A stretch of DNA of 19,842 nt from Sulfuricella sp. (GTDB lineage: Bacteria > Pseudomonadota > Gammaproteobacteria > Burkholderiales > Sulfuricellaceae), in contig JAUYSN010000102.1 in assembly GCA_030696235.1 (NCBI GenBank), positions 1 through 19,842 of the forward strand, read 5' to 3'. The position numbers and the translations under genes were made by a program. Shown piece by piece: positions 5,932-14,448 of this stretch. The stretch's first letter is position 1; each line of letters begins with the position of its first letter. The notes beneath the pieces are model-generated. The model saw only the letters and a list, made by a program, of their open reading frames with translations. It ran no database searches and was not told the DNA's origin.

Positions 5932-8900
5932 TGCGCAAACCCTGGGCCTGGATTTCATGGCCGACGATGCGCTCTCGGGCTTCCGCTTGCAGCGCCTGGA
6001 AGTTTTCAACTGGGGCACCTTCGATGGCCGCGTGTGGGCGCTGAATCCCGGCGGCAAGAACGCCCTGCTCACCGGCGACATCGGCTCGGGCAAATCGACG
6101 CTGGTGGATGCGGTCACCACGCTGCTGGTACCGGCGCACCGCATCGCCTACAACAAGGCCGCCGGCGCCGACAGCAAGGAGCGCTCGCTGCGATCCTACG
6201 TGCTCGGGCATTACAAGTCCGAGCGCAATGAGGTGAGCGGCACCGCCAAACCCGTAGCTTTGCGCGACCACAACAACTACTCGGTGATCCTGGGGGTTTT
6301 TCATAACGCGGGCTACGACCAGACGGTGACGCTGGCTCAGGTTTTCTGGATGAAGGATGCGCAGGGACAACCCGCACGTTTCTTTGTCTGCGCGGAACGC
6401 GCCTTGTCGATTGCGACAGACTTCGCCCACTTCGGCTCGGACATCGCTCAGCTCAGGAAAAAACTGCGGGGACTGGGCGCGGAGGTATTTGACAGCTTTC
6501 CGCCCTACGGCGCCTGGTTCCGTCGTCGCTTTGGCATCGAGAACGAACAGGCGCTGGAGCTGTTTCACCAAACGGTGTCGATGAAGTCGGTGGGCAACCT
6601 GACCGACTTCGTGCGCAACCACATGCTTGAGCCTTTTGAGGTCGCGCCACGCATCACGGCCTTGATCGGCCACTTCGACGACCTGAACCGGGCGCACGAG
6701 GCGGTGCTGAAGGCCAAGCGGCAAGTGGAGCTGCTCACGCCGCTGGTCAGCGACTGCGAGCGCCATTCGTCACTGGTCTCACAAGCCGAGGAGCTTCGCG
6801 CCTGCCGCGTGACGCTGAGACCCTACTTCGCGGGCCTTAAACTCGGGCTTTTGGAAAAACGCATCGCCAGCCTTACGGACGACTGGGGCCGGCAAGACGC
6901 CCAGGTCAAGCGTCTCGGGGAACTCCGTGGCGAGCAGCGTACCGAGGAGAGCGAACTCAAACGCAGCATTGCCGACAACGGCGGCGACCGCCTGGAGCGG
7001 CTGGCGGTCGAAATCCACAACAAGGATCAGGAACGCCAGGTGCGCGAGCGCAAGGCGCAACGTTACGCCGAACTGGTGCATGCAGTCGGAGAGCGCCCGG
7101 CCGCTGATGAGCCGGCTTTCCTGGAGCAGCGGCAGCGGTTTTCGGCGTTGACCGATGCGGCAAGTGGGGCAGAGACCCAGCTTCAGAACCAGGAAAAGGA
7201 GGTAGAGTTCGATTTCAGGCAGGGCAAGCAGGATTACGACGAGCTGTCCGCCGAGATTGCCAGCCTGAAGGCCCGACGCAGCAACATCCCCACCGAGCAG
7301 GTGGCGATGCGCACCGCATTGTGCAAAGCCCTGGCTTTGTCCGAAGGGGATATGCCCTTTGCCGGCGAACTGCTGCAGGTGCGTGACGATGAGCGCGACT
7401 GGGAAGGCGCCGCCGAACGGCTGTTGCGCAGCTTCGGCTTGTCGATTCTGGTGCCGGACGAGCATTACGCAGCGGTGGCGGATTGGGTCGACAGGACGCA
7501 CCTGCGGGGGCGCATGGTCTATTTCCGGATACGCCAGAGCGCCCAGGGCGATCTGCCCAACCTGCACCGGGACTCCCTGGCGCGCAAGCTGGCCATCAAG
7601 CCCGACTCTCCCTTCTACGATTGGCTGGAACGCGAACTGGCTCAGCGTTTCGACGTGGCCTGCTGCGCAACACACGAGCAGTTCCGCCGAGAAACCCGCG
7701 CCATCACGCGGGCGGGCCAGATCAAGGCGCCCGGCGAACGTCACGAGAAAGACGACCGTCACCGGCTGGATGACCGCAGCCGCTACGTGCTGGGCTGGAC
7801 CAACACGGCGAAAATCGCCGCGCTCGAAGCCCAGGCAAAACAATTGGAGACGCGGCTGGGCGAGCTGGGCAGCCGCATCGGCAAGATCCAGGCCGAACAG
7901 AACACGCTGCGGGATCGCCTCACGGCGCTGTCGAAACTCGACGAGTACGCCGATTTCCGCGAGCTCGACTGGCGGTCCCTTGCCGTGGAGGTGGCTCAGC
8001 TGACGGACGAGAAGCAGAAGCTGGAATCTGCTTCCGACGTGTTGAAGCAACTGACCGAGCGGCTGACAGCACTGCAAGCCGGTCTCACCGACACGGAGGC
8101 CAGACTTGCGGAGAAAACCCGCGAACTGGGCGCCATCCAAGCCAGGCGCGAAGCCGCCGAAGCCTTGCGCGACCAGACCATGACGCAGGTCGAGGCTCCC
8201 GAACAAGGGGGCCATTCCACCTATTTCGAGCGCCTTGACGCCATACGCGGCGAGGTTCTGGGCGAGCACTCACTCACGGTCGAATCCTGCGATAACCGCG
8301 AGCGCGACATGCGCGACTGGCTGCAGACCCGGATCGATGCCGAGGACCAGAAACTCAAACGCCTGCGCGACAAGATCATCCAGGCGATGGCGGCATACAA
8401 GGAAGAATTCAAGCTGGAGACCGCGGAGGTCGATGCCAGCATCGAGGCGGCATTCGAATACCGCCGCATGCTCGACTCTCTTCAGGCCGACGACCTGCCG
8501 CGCTTCGAAGCACGCTTCAAGGAGCTGCTCAACGAGAACACCATCCGCGAGGTGGCGAACTTCCAGTCGCAGCTGGCTCGCGAGCGGGAAACGATCAAGG
8601 AACGGATCGCGCGCATCAACGAGTCGCTCACCCAGATCGACTACAACACCGGCCGCTATATCGTGCTGGAAGCACAGCCAACACCGGATGCCGACACCCG
8701 CGACTTCCAGACCGAGCTGCGCGCCTGTACCGAAGGGGCGCTGACCGGCTCGGACGATAGCCAATATTCCGAAGCCAAGTTCCTGCAGGTAAAGCGCATC
8801 ATCGAGCGCTTTCGCGGGCGAGAGGGGCAATCCGAGCAGGACCGTCGCTGGGCCGCCAAGGTCACCGATGTGCGCAACTGGTTCGTGTTTGCCGCCAGCG

Positions 8901-9310
8901 AGCGCTGGCGCGAGGACGACAGCGAACACGAGCACTATTCCGACTCCGGCGGCAAGTCGGGAGGCCAAAAGGAAAAGCTGGCCTACACTATCCTGGCGGC
9001 GAGCCTGGCCTATCAGTTCGGCCTCGAATGGGGGGCGGTGCGTTCCCGAACCTTCCGTTTCGTGGTGATCGACGAAGCCTTCGGGCGCGGCTCGGACGAA
9101 TCCGCGCAATACGGACTGCGCTTGTTTGCCCAACTCAACCTGCAGCTCCTGATCGTCACGCCCTTGCAGAAGATCCACATCATCGAACCTTTCGTCTCCA
9201 GCGTGGGTTTTGTCCACAACGAGGAAGGCCGCGCCTCCATGCTGCGCAACCTGTCGATCGAGGAGTACCGCCTGGAAAACGAGCGCAGGCGAAGTTTCGG
9301 TGGAGGCTAA
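5924..9310 (+). CDS. jetC: Wadjet subunit JetC (SMC-like ATPase)
   Basis: This is the SMC/MukB-like motor ATPase of Wadjet, 1128 aa. The start chosen is ATG 5924, preceded by GGAGGGG at a good distance and overlapping the end of jetB; the frame extends further upstream but only as jetB shadow. Order of parts: head N-half with Walker [10 protein letters not shown] (51-59); long coiled coil with many Glu, Arg, Lys and Gln (about 270-480); a compact hinge-like middle (about 480-600) with [14 protein letters not shown] and [13 protein letters not shown]; returning coiled coil (about 620-930); head C-half with signature motif DSGGKSGGQ (1007-1015) and Walker B FVVIDEA (Asp1050, Glu1051). All ATPase residues are intact. 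Two JetC protomers form the DNA-extruding ring. It is followed by an unusual 66-nt hairpin-rich gap before jetD. Confidence 0.95.
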   Translation: MNDAQTLGLDFMADDALSGFRLQRLEVFNWGTFDGRVWALNPGGKNALLTGDIGSGKSTLVDAVTTLLVPAHRIAYNKAAGADSKERSLRSYVLGHYKSERNEVSGTAKPVALRDHNNYSVILGVFHNAGYDQTVTLAQVFWMKDAQGQPARFFVCAERALSIATDFAHFGSDIAQLRKKLRGLGAEVFDSFPPYGAWFRRRFGIENEQALELFHQTVSMKSVGNLTDFVRNHMLEPFEVAPRITALIGHFDDLNRAHEAVLKAKRQVELLTPLVSDCERHSSLVSQAEELRACRVTLRPYFAGLKLGLLEKRIASLTDDWGRQDAQVKRLGELRGEQRTEESELKRSIADNGGDRLERLAVEIHNKDQERQVRERKAQRYAELVHAVGERPAADEPAFLEQRQRFSALTDAASGAETQLQNQEKEVEFDFRQGKQDYDELSAEIASLKARRSNIPTEQVAMRTALCKALALSEGDMPFAGELLQVRDDERDWEGAAERLLRSFGLSILVPDEHYAAVADWVDRTHLRGRMVYFRIRQSAQGDLPNLHRDSLARKLAIKPDSPFYDWLERELAQRFDVACCATHEQFRRETRAITRAGQIKAPGERHEKDDRHRLDDRSRYVLGWTNTAKIAALEAQAKQLETRLGELGSRIGKIQAEQNTLRDRLTALSKLDEYADFRELDWRSLAVEVAQLTDEKQKLESASDVLKQLTERLTALQAGLTDTEARLAEKTRELGAIQARREAAEALRDQTMTQVEAPEQGGHSTYFERLDAIRGEVLGEHSLTVESCDNRERDMRDWLQTRIDAEDQKLKRLRDKIIQAMAAYKEEFKLETAEVDASIEAAFEYRRMLDSLQADDLPRFEARFKELLNENTIREVANFQSQLARERETIKERIARINESLTQIDYNTGRYIVLEAQPTPDADTRDFQTELRACTEGALTGSDDSQYSEAKFLQVKRIIERFRGREGQSEQDRRWAAKVTDVRNWFVFAASERWREDDSEHEHYSDSGGKSGGQKEKLAYTILAASLAYQFGLEWGAVRSRTFRFVVIDEAFGRGSDESAQYGLRLFAQLNLQLLIVTPLQKIHIIEPFVSSVGFVHNEEGRASMLRNLSIEEYRLENERRRSFGGG

Positions 9311-9347
9311 CGTGAGCGTAGCGAACGTTAAGGTCGCAGTCGCGACC
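9308..9347 (+). repeat. two tandem hairpins between jetC and jetD
   Basis: Hairpin one is TAACGT (9308-9313, containing the jetC stop) with ACGTTA (9325-9330) around an 11-nt loop. Hairpin two is GGTCGC (9332-9337) with GCGACC (9342-9347) around agtc. No T run follows, so this is not a terminator. The other jet genes overlap, so a structured gap only before the nuclease gene may stabilise upstream mRNA or lower JetD production. A REP-like insertion is the alternative. Confidence 0.55.
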
Positions 9348-9376
9348 GGCCGGAACCAAAAGGCGAGGATGGCCGG

Positions 9377-10588
9377 ATGAGCTGGACCAGACCGGCGGAC
9401 CTGCGCGCCCAGGTGCAAAAGTTGTGGGACCGGGGGGAACTGCTGGCCAGTCTGGTCACGGGCGAGTCGCCATTCCCGAAACGCTTGGTGCTCAAGGGCC
9501 CCACGTCGGCCGAGATGGCCGACCGCTTTGACGAGGCGCGCGCCTGGATCGGCGAGATTCGGGCGATGCCTCACTGCCGGGTGGAGATGCGGGAGTTCAG
9601 GCACCGGATGTTCGGTGCCAACGCCGTGCCCCAGGAGGCATGGATCGATACCGTCGAAGACGCCCTGGCGCTCATCGGCAAGCGGCGGGATGCCGCCCGC
9701 TTCACTGCATTGACCGACGTAACACGCAAGCGCCAGCCGCACACACTGGGCTGGCTGGCCAAACGGCCACTGCGGGCGCTGGAGCTGGTCGACGAGTGGG
9801 GTCGGCTGCTGGAAATCGTCGCTTGGCTTGAGAATCACCCTCGCCCTGACGTGTACCTCAGGCAGGTAGACATCCCGGGCGTGCACAGCAAATTCATCGA
9901 AGCCCATCGCGGCGTGCTCGTCGAGTTGCTGGATATGGTCTTGTCGCCCGAGGCCATCGATCCATCGGCATCCGGCGTGAGCCAGTTCGCAAAGCGGTAC
10001 GGGTTTCGTGACAAACCGGCGCGGATCCGCTTCCGCGTTCTCGACCCCGATCACGCGCTGCTGCCTGGTGGCCTCATCCAGGACATCACCCTCGATGCCG
10101 AGAGCTTTGCCCGGCTTGATTACAATGTCTCACAAGTTTTCATCACCGAGAACGAGATCAACTTCCTGGCCTTTCCGCAGGTCAAGGACAGCCTGGTCAT
10201 CTTCGGTGCGGGATACGGTTTCGAGATGTTGCGCAAGGCCGAGTGGCTTGCGCGCTGCCGCATTCATTATTGGGGCGATATCGACACCCACGGCTTCGCC
10301 ATCCTTGACCAGATCCGTAGCCAGTTCGAGCATGTGGCGTCGTTCCTGATGGACCGCACCACCTTGCTGGCGTTCGAATCGCAATGGGGCGAGGAAGAGA
10401 AACAGACGCTGCGCGACCTGCCCAAGCTGAACCCTGAGGAAATGGCGCTATACGATGATTTGCGGGACAACCGAATACGCAGGAACCTGCGTCTTGAGCA
10501 GGAAAGGATCGGCTTCGGCTGGGTGGAGTCCGCCTTATCGGCGCTCACGGTGATTCAGGTTGAGGTAATGCCCGTCCAGAAGTCATGA
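9377..10588 (+). CDS. jetD: Wadjet nuclease subunit JetD (DUF3322/DUF2220, Toprim)
   Basis: This 403-aa protein has an N-terminal DUF3322 part (about 1-190, starting MSWTRPADLRAQVQKLWDRG) and a C-terminal DUF2220 Toprim nuclease domain. Catalytic acids are visible: Glu258 and Glu260 in FITENEINFLAF, and Asp301 and Asp303 in YWGDIDTHGFAIL. JetD relates to topoisomerase VI/Spo11 A-type proteins. It is the effector that cuts plasmid DNA when JetABC extrusion stalls on a circle. The start is ATG 9377 with GAGG (9364-9367) 9 nt upstream. The last 34 nt overlap the 3' end of the minus-strand PDC-sensor gene, so transcription of the two converges. All expected residues are present, so the system should be functional. 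Confidence 0.94.
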   Translation: MSWTRPADLRAQVQKLWDRGELLASLVTGESPFPKRLVLKGPTSAEMADRFDEARAWIGEIRAMPHCRVEMREFRHRMFGANAVPQEAWIDTVEDALALIGKRRDAARFTALTDVTRKRQPHTLGWLAKRPLRALELVDEWGRLLEIVAWLENHPRPDVYLRQVDIPGVHSKFIEAHRGVLVELLDMVLSPEAIDPSASGVSQFAKRYGFRDKPARIRFRVLDPDHALLPGGLIQDITLDAESFARLDYNVSQVFITENEINFLAFPQVKDSLVIFGAGYGFEMLRKAEWLARCRIHYWGDIDTHGFAILDQIRSQFEHVASFLMDRTTLLAFESQWGEEEKQTLRDLPKLNPEEMALYDDLRDNRIRRNLRLEQERIGFGWVESALSALTVIQVEVMPVQKS

Positions 10589-11550
10589 TCCTTGCGGAGA
10601 AATTCATCGTAAGGGATGTAATGGGAACCGTCGCAAGAGAAGGTCAGGCCGACGAGGCCGTTAAAAATGTTCAGCGTGCCGGAGCGCAGGTAGAACATCT
10701 CGTCCATGAGTCGTAGCGTGCGAAAGGCATCCAGCACGCCGCGGACTTGCTCCTGAGGCACCAGCGCCCCAGTCGGATAAGGGGTGCGGGGGTAGGCAAG
10801 ACAGATGTCCGGATCGATCAGGGCCTCGATATCCAGCAGGCGGTAACGGTAGGGATCCTCCATCACCCAGACGACGGCGCGGCTGCTGGAGAAGTGCAGA
10901 ATCACGTGAAATACCCCGTGATAGAGCATGAGTTCGGCCACCACGCCCAGCACCGTGTCGACATGCTGGTCCATCTCGCTTTCCGATCGGGTCTGATGAA
11001 ACACCGTGCCGCGGATGGAGGGGTCGCCCTTGATCTGGCGCCAGTATCTCGGCTCTTCGTAGAGTTCGCGCGTCAGCGGCAGGTCGCGCAGGCCGAAATA
11101 GGCGCCGATAAATCCCAATGCTTCGCCTGCAGCGTTGCGCACAATCTGGGTGGCAGTAAGGGATGGGCGCCGCTCGCGCAGGCTGATGTAGGCGTCCGAA
11201 AGGAAAAAATCGGTGCTGGTCGTGATTTCGCGCAGGTAGGGCCGCTTGGCCCGGTCCCGGCCAAAGCCCTCCAGCAGCCCTTCGTGGCTCACGTTATCGC
11301 TGATCTGGATCGCGTTGGCGTCGAGCGCATAGAGATGCTTGCAGTAAGGCAACTCTTTCAGCGCCTCTCCCAGCAACGCATCCAATTTTTCCCGGTCGCC
11401 CCATACCGGAACGCATTCTGCCGCCAGTCGTCGCAAGGGCTCCTGCAACAGGACAACCAGCGATTCACGCTGGTGGGCGATGCTTTCTTGCAATGTTTCC
11501 TTCGGGGGCTTCATGTCCAGGCCATCAACAGTTCGGTTTCTTCGAGTCAT
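10555..11550 (-). CDS. PDC (Cache-type) sensor domain protein without membrane segments
   Basis: The product is 331 aa, or 319 aa if Met13 (ATG at 11514) is the start. The region from about 60 to 165 has the PDC/Cache pattern: LYALDANAIQISDNVS, GRDRAKRPYL, FFLSDAYISLRERRPSLTATQIV and ALGFIGAYFGLRDLP. These folds bind small ligands and normally sit outside the membrane of chemoreceptors and kinases. Here there is no signal peptide, transmembrane helix, kinase, GGDEF or methyl-accepting part, so it is a soluble stand-alone sensor. A second, unrecognised part (about 190-331) contains WVMEDPYRYRLLDIEALIDPDI and FNGLVGLTFSCDGSHYIPYDEFL. It ends inside jetD by 34 nt. It is divergent from the NYN gene across a 100-112 bp promoter region. 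Ligand and partner are unknown. Confidence 0.7.
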   Translation of the reverse strand: MTRRNRTVDGLDMKPPKETLQESIAHQRESLVVLLQEPLRRLAAECVPVWGDREKLDALLGEALKELPYCKHLYALDANAIQISDNVSHEGLLEGFGRDRAKRPYLREITTSTDFFLSDAYISLRERRPSLTATQIVRNAAGEALGFIGAYFGLRDLPLTRELYEEPRYWRQIKGDPSIRGTVFHQTRSESEMDQHVDTVLGVVAELMLYHGVFHVILHFSSSRAVVWVMEDPYRYRLLDIEALIDPDICLAYPRTPYPTGALVPQEQVRGVLDAFRTLRLMDEMFYLRSGTLNIFNGLVGLTFSCDGSHYIPYDEFLRKDHDFWTGITST

Positions 11551-11662
11551 TCGGTTGCTGCGCGCATTTAACGGTATTCTATGTGATTCTGCTAGACTTG
11601 ATCAGGGAAATATTCATTAACGCTCACTGCCACCACAGGGCACATTACCGATGGAGCCAGTC
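11551..11662. promoter_or_regulatory. divergent promoter region of PDC-sensor and NYN genes
   Basis: This AT-richer spacer separates two divergent starts. On the plus strand an extended -10-like TGCTAGACT is preceded by a TTAACG -35-like hexamer at a rather long 19-bp spacing, near 11568-11598. It is only a candidate. GGAG at 11653-11656 is the ribosome site that favours ATG 11663 for the NYN gene. Confidence 0.35.
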
Positions 11663-12505
11663 ATGACCACCACCCAAAAAATTCGCAGCATGGCACTGTT
11701 CTGCGATTTCGAGAATATCGCTTTGGGCGTGCGCGATGCCAAGTACGAAAAGTTCGATATCAGCAAGGTTCTGGAACGCCTGCTGCTCAAGGGCAGCATC
11801 GTGGTAAAAAAAGCCTATTGCGACTGGGACCGGTACAAGGAATTCAAGGCCCCCATGCACGAGGCCTCGTTCGAGCTGATCGAGATTCCCCATGTGCGCC
11901 AGTCGGGAAAAAACTCGGCCGACATCCGCATGGTGGTCGACGCTCTCGACCTGTGCTACACCAAATCCCACGTGGACACCTTCGTCATCATCAGCGGCGA
12001 TTCTGATTTTTCGCCCCTGGTGAGCAAACTGCGCGAGAACAACAAGACCGTGATCGGGGTCGGGGTCAAGAACTCCACCTCCGATCTGCTGATCGCCAAC
12101 TGCGACGAGTTCATCTACTACGATGATCTGGCACGCGAGAACGCCGAGAAGGCGGAGAAAGCCAAGAAGCGTACCATCAAGAAAAAGCCTGCCGCCAAAG
12201 GTGCCGCGGAAGCGGCTCCTAAAACCGCACCCCCGGAAGAGGGCAGCAAGTCACAGGAAGCCCTGGACTTGATGATGGAGACGGTAGAGGCCCTGTTTGC
12301 GGAGCGCGGCGAAGAGGAAAAAATCTGGGGTTCGATGGTCAAGCAGGCGCTGAAGCGGCGCAAGCCGGGCTTCAATGAGAGCTACTACGGCTTTCGCTCG
12401 TTCAGCAAGCTGCTTGAGGAAGCTGCCGCGCGCAAACTGCTGGACGTGGAGCACGACGAGAAGTCGGGCGGGGTCATCATCAAGAATTTCAACCCGGAAT
12501 ATTAG
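11663..12505 (+). CDS. NYN-domain protein with C-terminal LOTUS/OST-HTH domain
   Basis: The product is 280 aa from ATG 11663, chosen because GGAG lies 6 nt before it; an in-frame ATG at 11651 would add 4 residues. The N-terminal 150 residues form a NYN (PIN-like) domain, with acidic residues in ALFCDFENIA, KNSADIRMVVDAL and IISGDSDFSPLV, the pattern of metal-dependent RNases. A Lys/Ala/Pro-rich linker (about 160-200) connects to a LOTUS/OST-HTH domain (about 205-280) with WGSMVKQALKRRKPGFNESYYGFRSFSKLLEEA, which binds RNA, notably G-quadruplex or structured RNA in relatives. It is therefore likely an RNA-processing or decay factor in the cytoplasm. The bacterial proteins of this architecture lack a settled role. 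It converges on kup with only a 23-nt gap and no clear terminator. Confidence 0.88.
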   Translation: MTTTQKIRSMALFCDFENIALGVRDAKYEKFDISKVLERLLLKGSIVVKKAYCDWDRYKEFKAPMHEASFELIEIPHVRQSGKNSADIRMVVDALDLCYTKSHVDTFVIISGDSDFSPLVSKLRENNKTVIGVGVKNSTSDLLIANCDEFIYYDDLARENAEKAEKAKKRTIKKKPAAKGAAEAAPKTAPPEEGSKSQEALDLMMETVEALFAERGEEEKIWGSMVKQALKRRKPGFNESYYGFRSFSKLLEEAAARKLLDVEHDEKSGGVIIKNFNPEY

Positions 12506-12528
12506 GCCGAATTAAAAGCTAAGGCGCA

Positions 12529-14445
12529 TCACAGCTCGATCTGCGTTCCCAGCTCCACCACCCGGTTGGTCGGAATCTTGAAGTAGTTGGAGACGCTGCC
12601 GGCGTTGCGCGCCATGCTGATGAACAACTTTTCCCGCCACAGCGCCATGCCCGGCGCTATCGTCGCGATCAGGGTTTCCCGGCTGATGAAAAAAGAGGTT
12701 TCCATCATCTGGAATTCCAATCCGCATTCCTTGCATTGCGTCAGTGTTTTAGGGATGTCTGGCTCGTCCTTGAAACCGTAACGCACGATCACCCGATAAA
12801 AATCGTTGCCCAGCGACTGCACCTCGGCATGATCAATTTCCGGCACATGGGGCACGTCTTCGGTAATGACCGTCAGCAGCATCACCCGCTCGTGCAACAC
12901 TTTATTATGGATCAGGTTATGCAGCATGGCGTGGGGCACGCCGCCAACATTGGCGGTAAGAAAAACCGCCGTGCCGGGCACGCGGATGGGTGGGTGGGCG
13001 GCAATTCCGGCAAGAAAAGGTTCCAGCGCGATCGCGCCGGTCTGCAGCCGTTCGAACAGCAGCGCCCGTCCCCGCTTCCAGGTAGAGAGCAGGGTGAATA
13101 CCGCAATCGCGACAACCAGGGGGAACCAGCCCCCCTGCGGAATCTTCATGGCATTGGCGCTGAAAAATGACAAGTCGATGATCAGGAAAAAGGCGGCTAC
13201 CACCCCACACGTCGCCCAGCCCCAGCCCCATAGCGCACGCGCCACCACCACCGCCAGGATGGTATCGATAGCCATGGTGCCGGTGACCGCAATACCATAA
13301 GCGGCAGCGAGGTTGCTGGAGGAACGGAAGCCCAGCACCAGCGCGATGATCGCCACGAGCAGAGCCCAATTGATCGCCGGCAGATAGACCTGGCCGATTT
13401 CCCGCTCCGAAGTATGCTGCACCTCCAGTCGCGGACAGTAACCCAGCTGCATCGCCTGACGGGTGACGGAGAAGGCGCCCGAAATCACGGCCTGCGAAGC
13501 GATCACCGTGGCCAGGGTGGCCAGGGCCACCATCGGGTAGAGCGCCCACGGCGGCGCGAGCAGATAAAACGGGTTCTCCACCGCGGCGGGATTGTGGATC
13601 ATCAGCGCGCCCTGGCCGAAGTAGTTGAGCAGCAGCGCTGGCAGCACGAAAAAGAACCATGCCGTCTTGATCGGCATGCGGCCAAAATGGCCCATGTCGG
13701 CATAGAGCGCCTCGCCCCCGGTTACCGCCAGCACCACCGCGCCCAGGGCCAGAAAACCATACCACCTGTTCTCCACAAAGAACTGGAAACCGTAGAGCGG
13801 GTTTACCGCCTGCAATACCGCCGGTTCATCGAGGATGTTGACGATGCCGAGCAACGCCAGGGTGGCAAACCAGACGACCATCACCGGCCCGAACAGTGCG
13901 CCCACGCTGGCGGTACCCTTGCGCTGGAAAAGGAACAGACCCACCAGCACGATCAGGGTGATCGGGATAACGTAGAACTCAAGCGCGGGGGCGGCGATCT
14001 TCAGCCCCTCCACGGCGGACAGCACCGAGATCGCCGGGGTAATCAGACTATCGCCATAGAACAGCGCGGCGCCGAAAATCCCCATCGACATCAACAACCA
14101 ACGGCTGCGCGTGTCGCCGGGCGAGCTTTTAAGCGTCAGCGCCAACAGCGCCATAATGCCGCCCTCGCCATTGTTGTTGGCGCGCATGATGAAAATCACG
14201 TACTTGAGCGAAACCACGATCAGCAGCGCCCAGAGCACCAGCGATAGAGCCCCGAGCACATTGTCATGGCTGGGTGCAATGCCGTGGGCGCCGTGAAACA
14301 CTTCCTTCAAGGTGTAAAGCGGGCTGGTGCCGATGTCCCCGAACACCACGCCGATAGCGGCAAGCATCAGTCCGGAGGACTTGCTCTTGTCGCTTGCGCC
14401 CGTTAAGGGTTGTGCGCCGGAATTTTTTTCGGTTGTACTCGTCAC
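12529..14445 (-). CDS. kup: Kup-type potassium uptake transporter
   Basis: This 638-aa inner-membrane protein has the KUP/HAK/KT family signature GVVFGDIGTSPLYTLKEVF at residues 32-50. A polar N-terminus (1-25) is followed by about twelve hydrophobic segments (about 25-460), including GGEALYADMGHFGR, and a cytoplasmic C-terminal domain. Kup takes up K+ with protons, mainly at low external K+ or low pH, and is the ordinary housekeeping uptake route in many proteobacteria (E. coli Kup is 622 aa). It is the last gene of the rsmB-DUF4390-ntrY-ntrX-kup operon, starting 3 nt after the ntrX stop. The placement suggests K+ uptake is expressed with, or sensed by, the NtrYX regulators. No terminator is evident in the short gap to the convergent NYN gene. 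Confidence 0.95.
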   Translation of the reverse strand: MTSTTEKNSGAQPLTGASDKSKSSGLMLAAIGVVFGDIGTSPLYTLKEVFHGAHGIAPSHDNVLGALSLVLWALLIVVSLKYVIFIMRANNNGEGGIMALLALTLKSSPGDTRSRWLLMSMGIFGAALFYGDSLITPAISVLSAVEGLKIAAPALEFYVIPITLIVLVGLFLFQRKGTASVGALFGPVMVVWFATLALLGIVNILDEPAVLQAVNPLYGFQFFVENRWYGFLALGAVVLAVTGGEALYADMGHFGRMPIKTAWFFFVLPALLLNYFGQGALMIHNPAAVENPFYLLAPPWALYPMVALATLATVIASQAVISGAFSVTRQAMQLGYCPRLEVQHTSEREIGQVYLPAINWALLVAIIALVLGFRSSSNLAAAYGIAVTGTMAIDTILAVVVARALWGWGWATCGVVAAFFLIIDLSFFSANAMKIPQGGWFPLVVAIAVFTLLSTWKRGRALLFERLQTGAIALEPFLAGIAAHPPIRVPGTAVFLTANVGGVPHAMLHNLIHNKVLHERVMLLTVITEDVPHVPEIDHAEVQSLGNDFYRVIVRYGFKDEPDIPKTLTQCKECGLEFQMMETSFFISRETLIATIAPGMALWREKLFISMARNAGSVSNYFKIPTNRVVELGTQIEL

Positions 14446-14448
14446 TTG

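Noticed and set aside
6779..8269. Long minus-strand frame (496 codons) inside jetC
   Set aside because: It is antisense to the coiled-coil part of JetC, with biased composition and no ribosome site or motif. It is a codon-bias shadow.
8270..10054. Long open frame on the minus strand (594 codons) through jetC and jetD
   Set aside because: It lies antisense to well-supported jet genes with intact motifs, and the product has no family features. Such frames are expected in high-GC coding DNA.
1..10588. Search for integrase, transposase or CRISPR array that would define a mobile element
   Set aside because: No tyrosine or serine recombinase, DDE transposase, terminal inverted repeats or repeat-spacer array was found by reading. 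The island can only be suggested from context.
12506..12528. Possible bidirectional terminator between the NYN gene and kup
   Set aside because: The 23-nt gap contains no stem of useful length and no T tract on either strand.
13414..14247. Plus-strand frame of 277 codons, Arg/Gln/His-rich
   Set aside because: It is antisense to kup, and its composition is the complement of membrane-helix codons. Not a gene.
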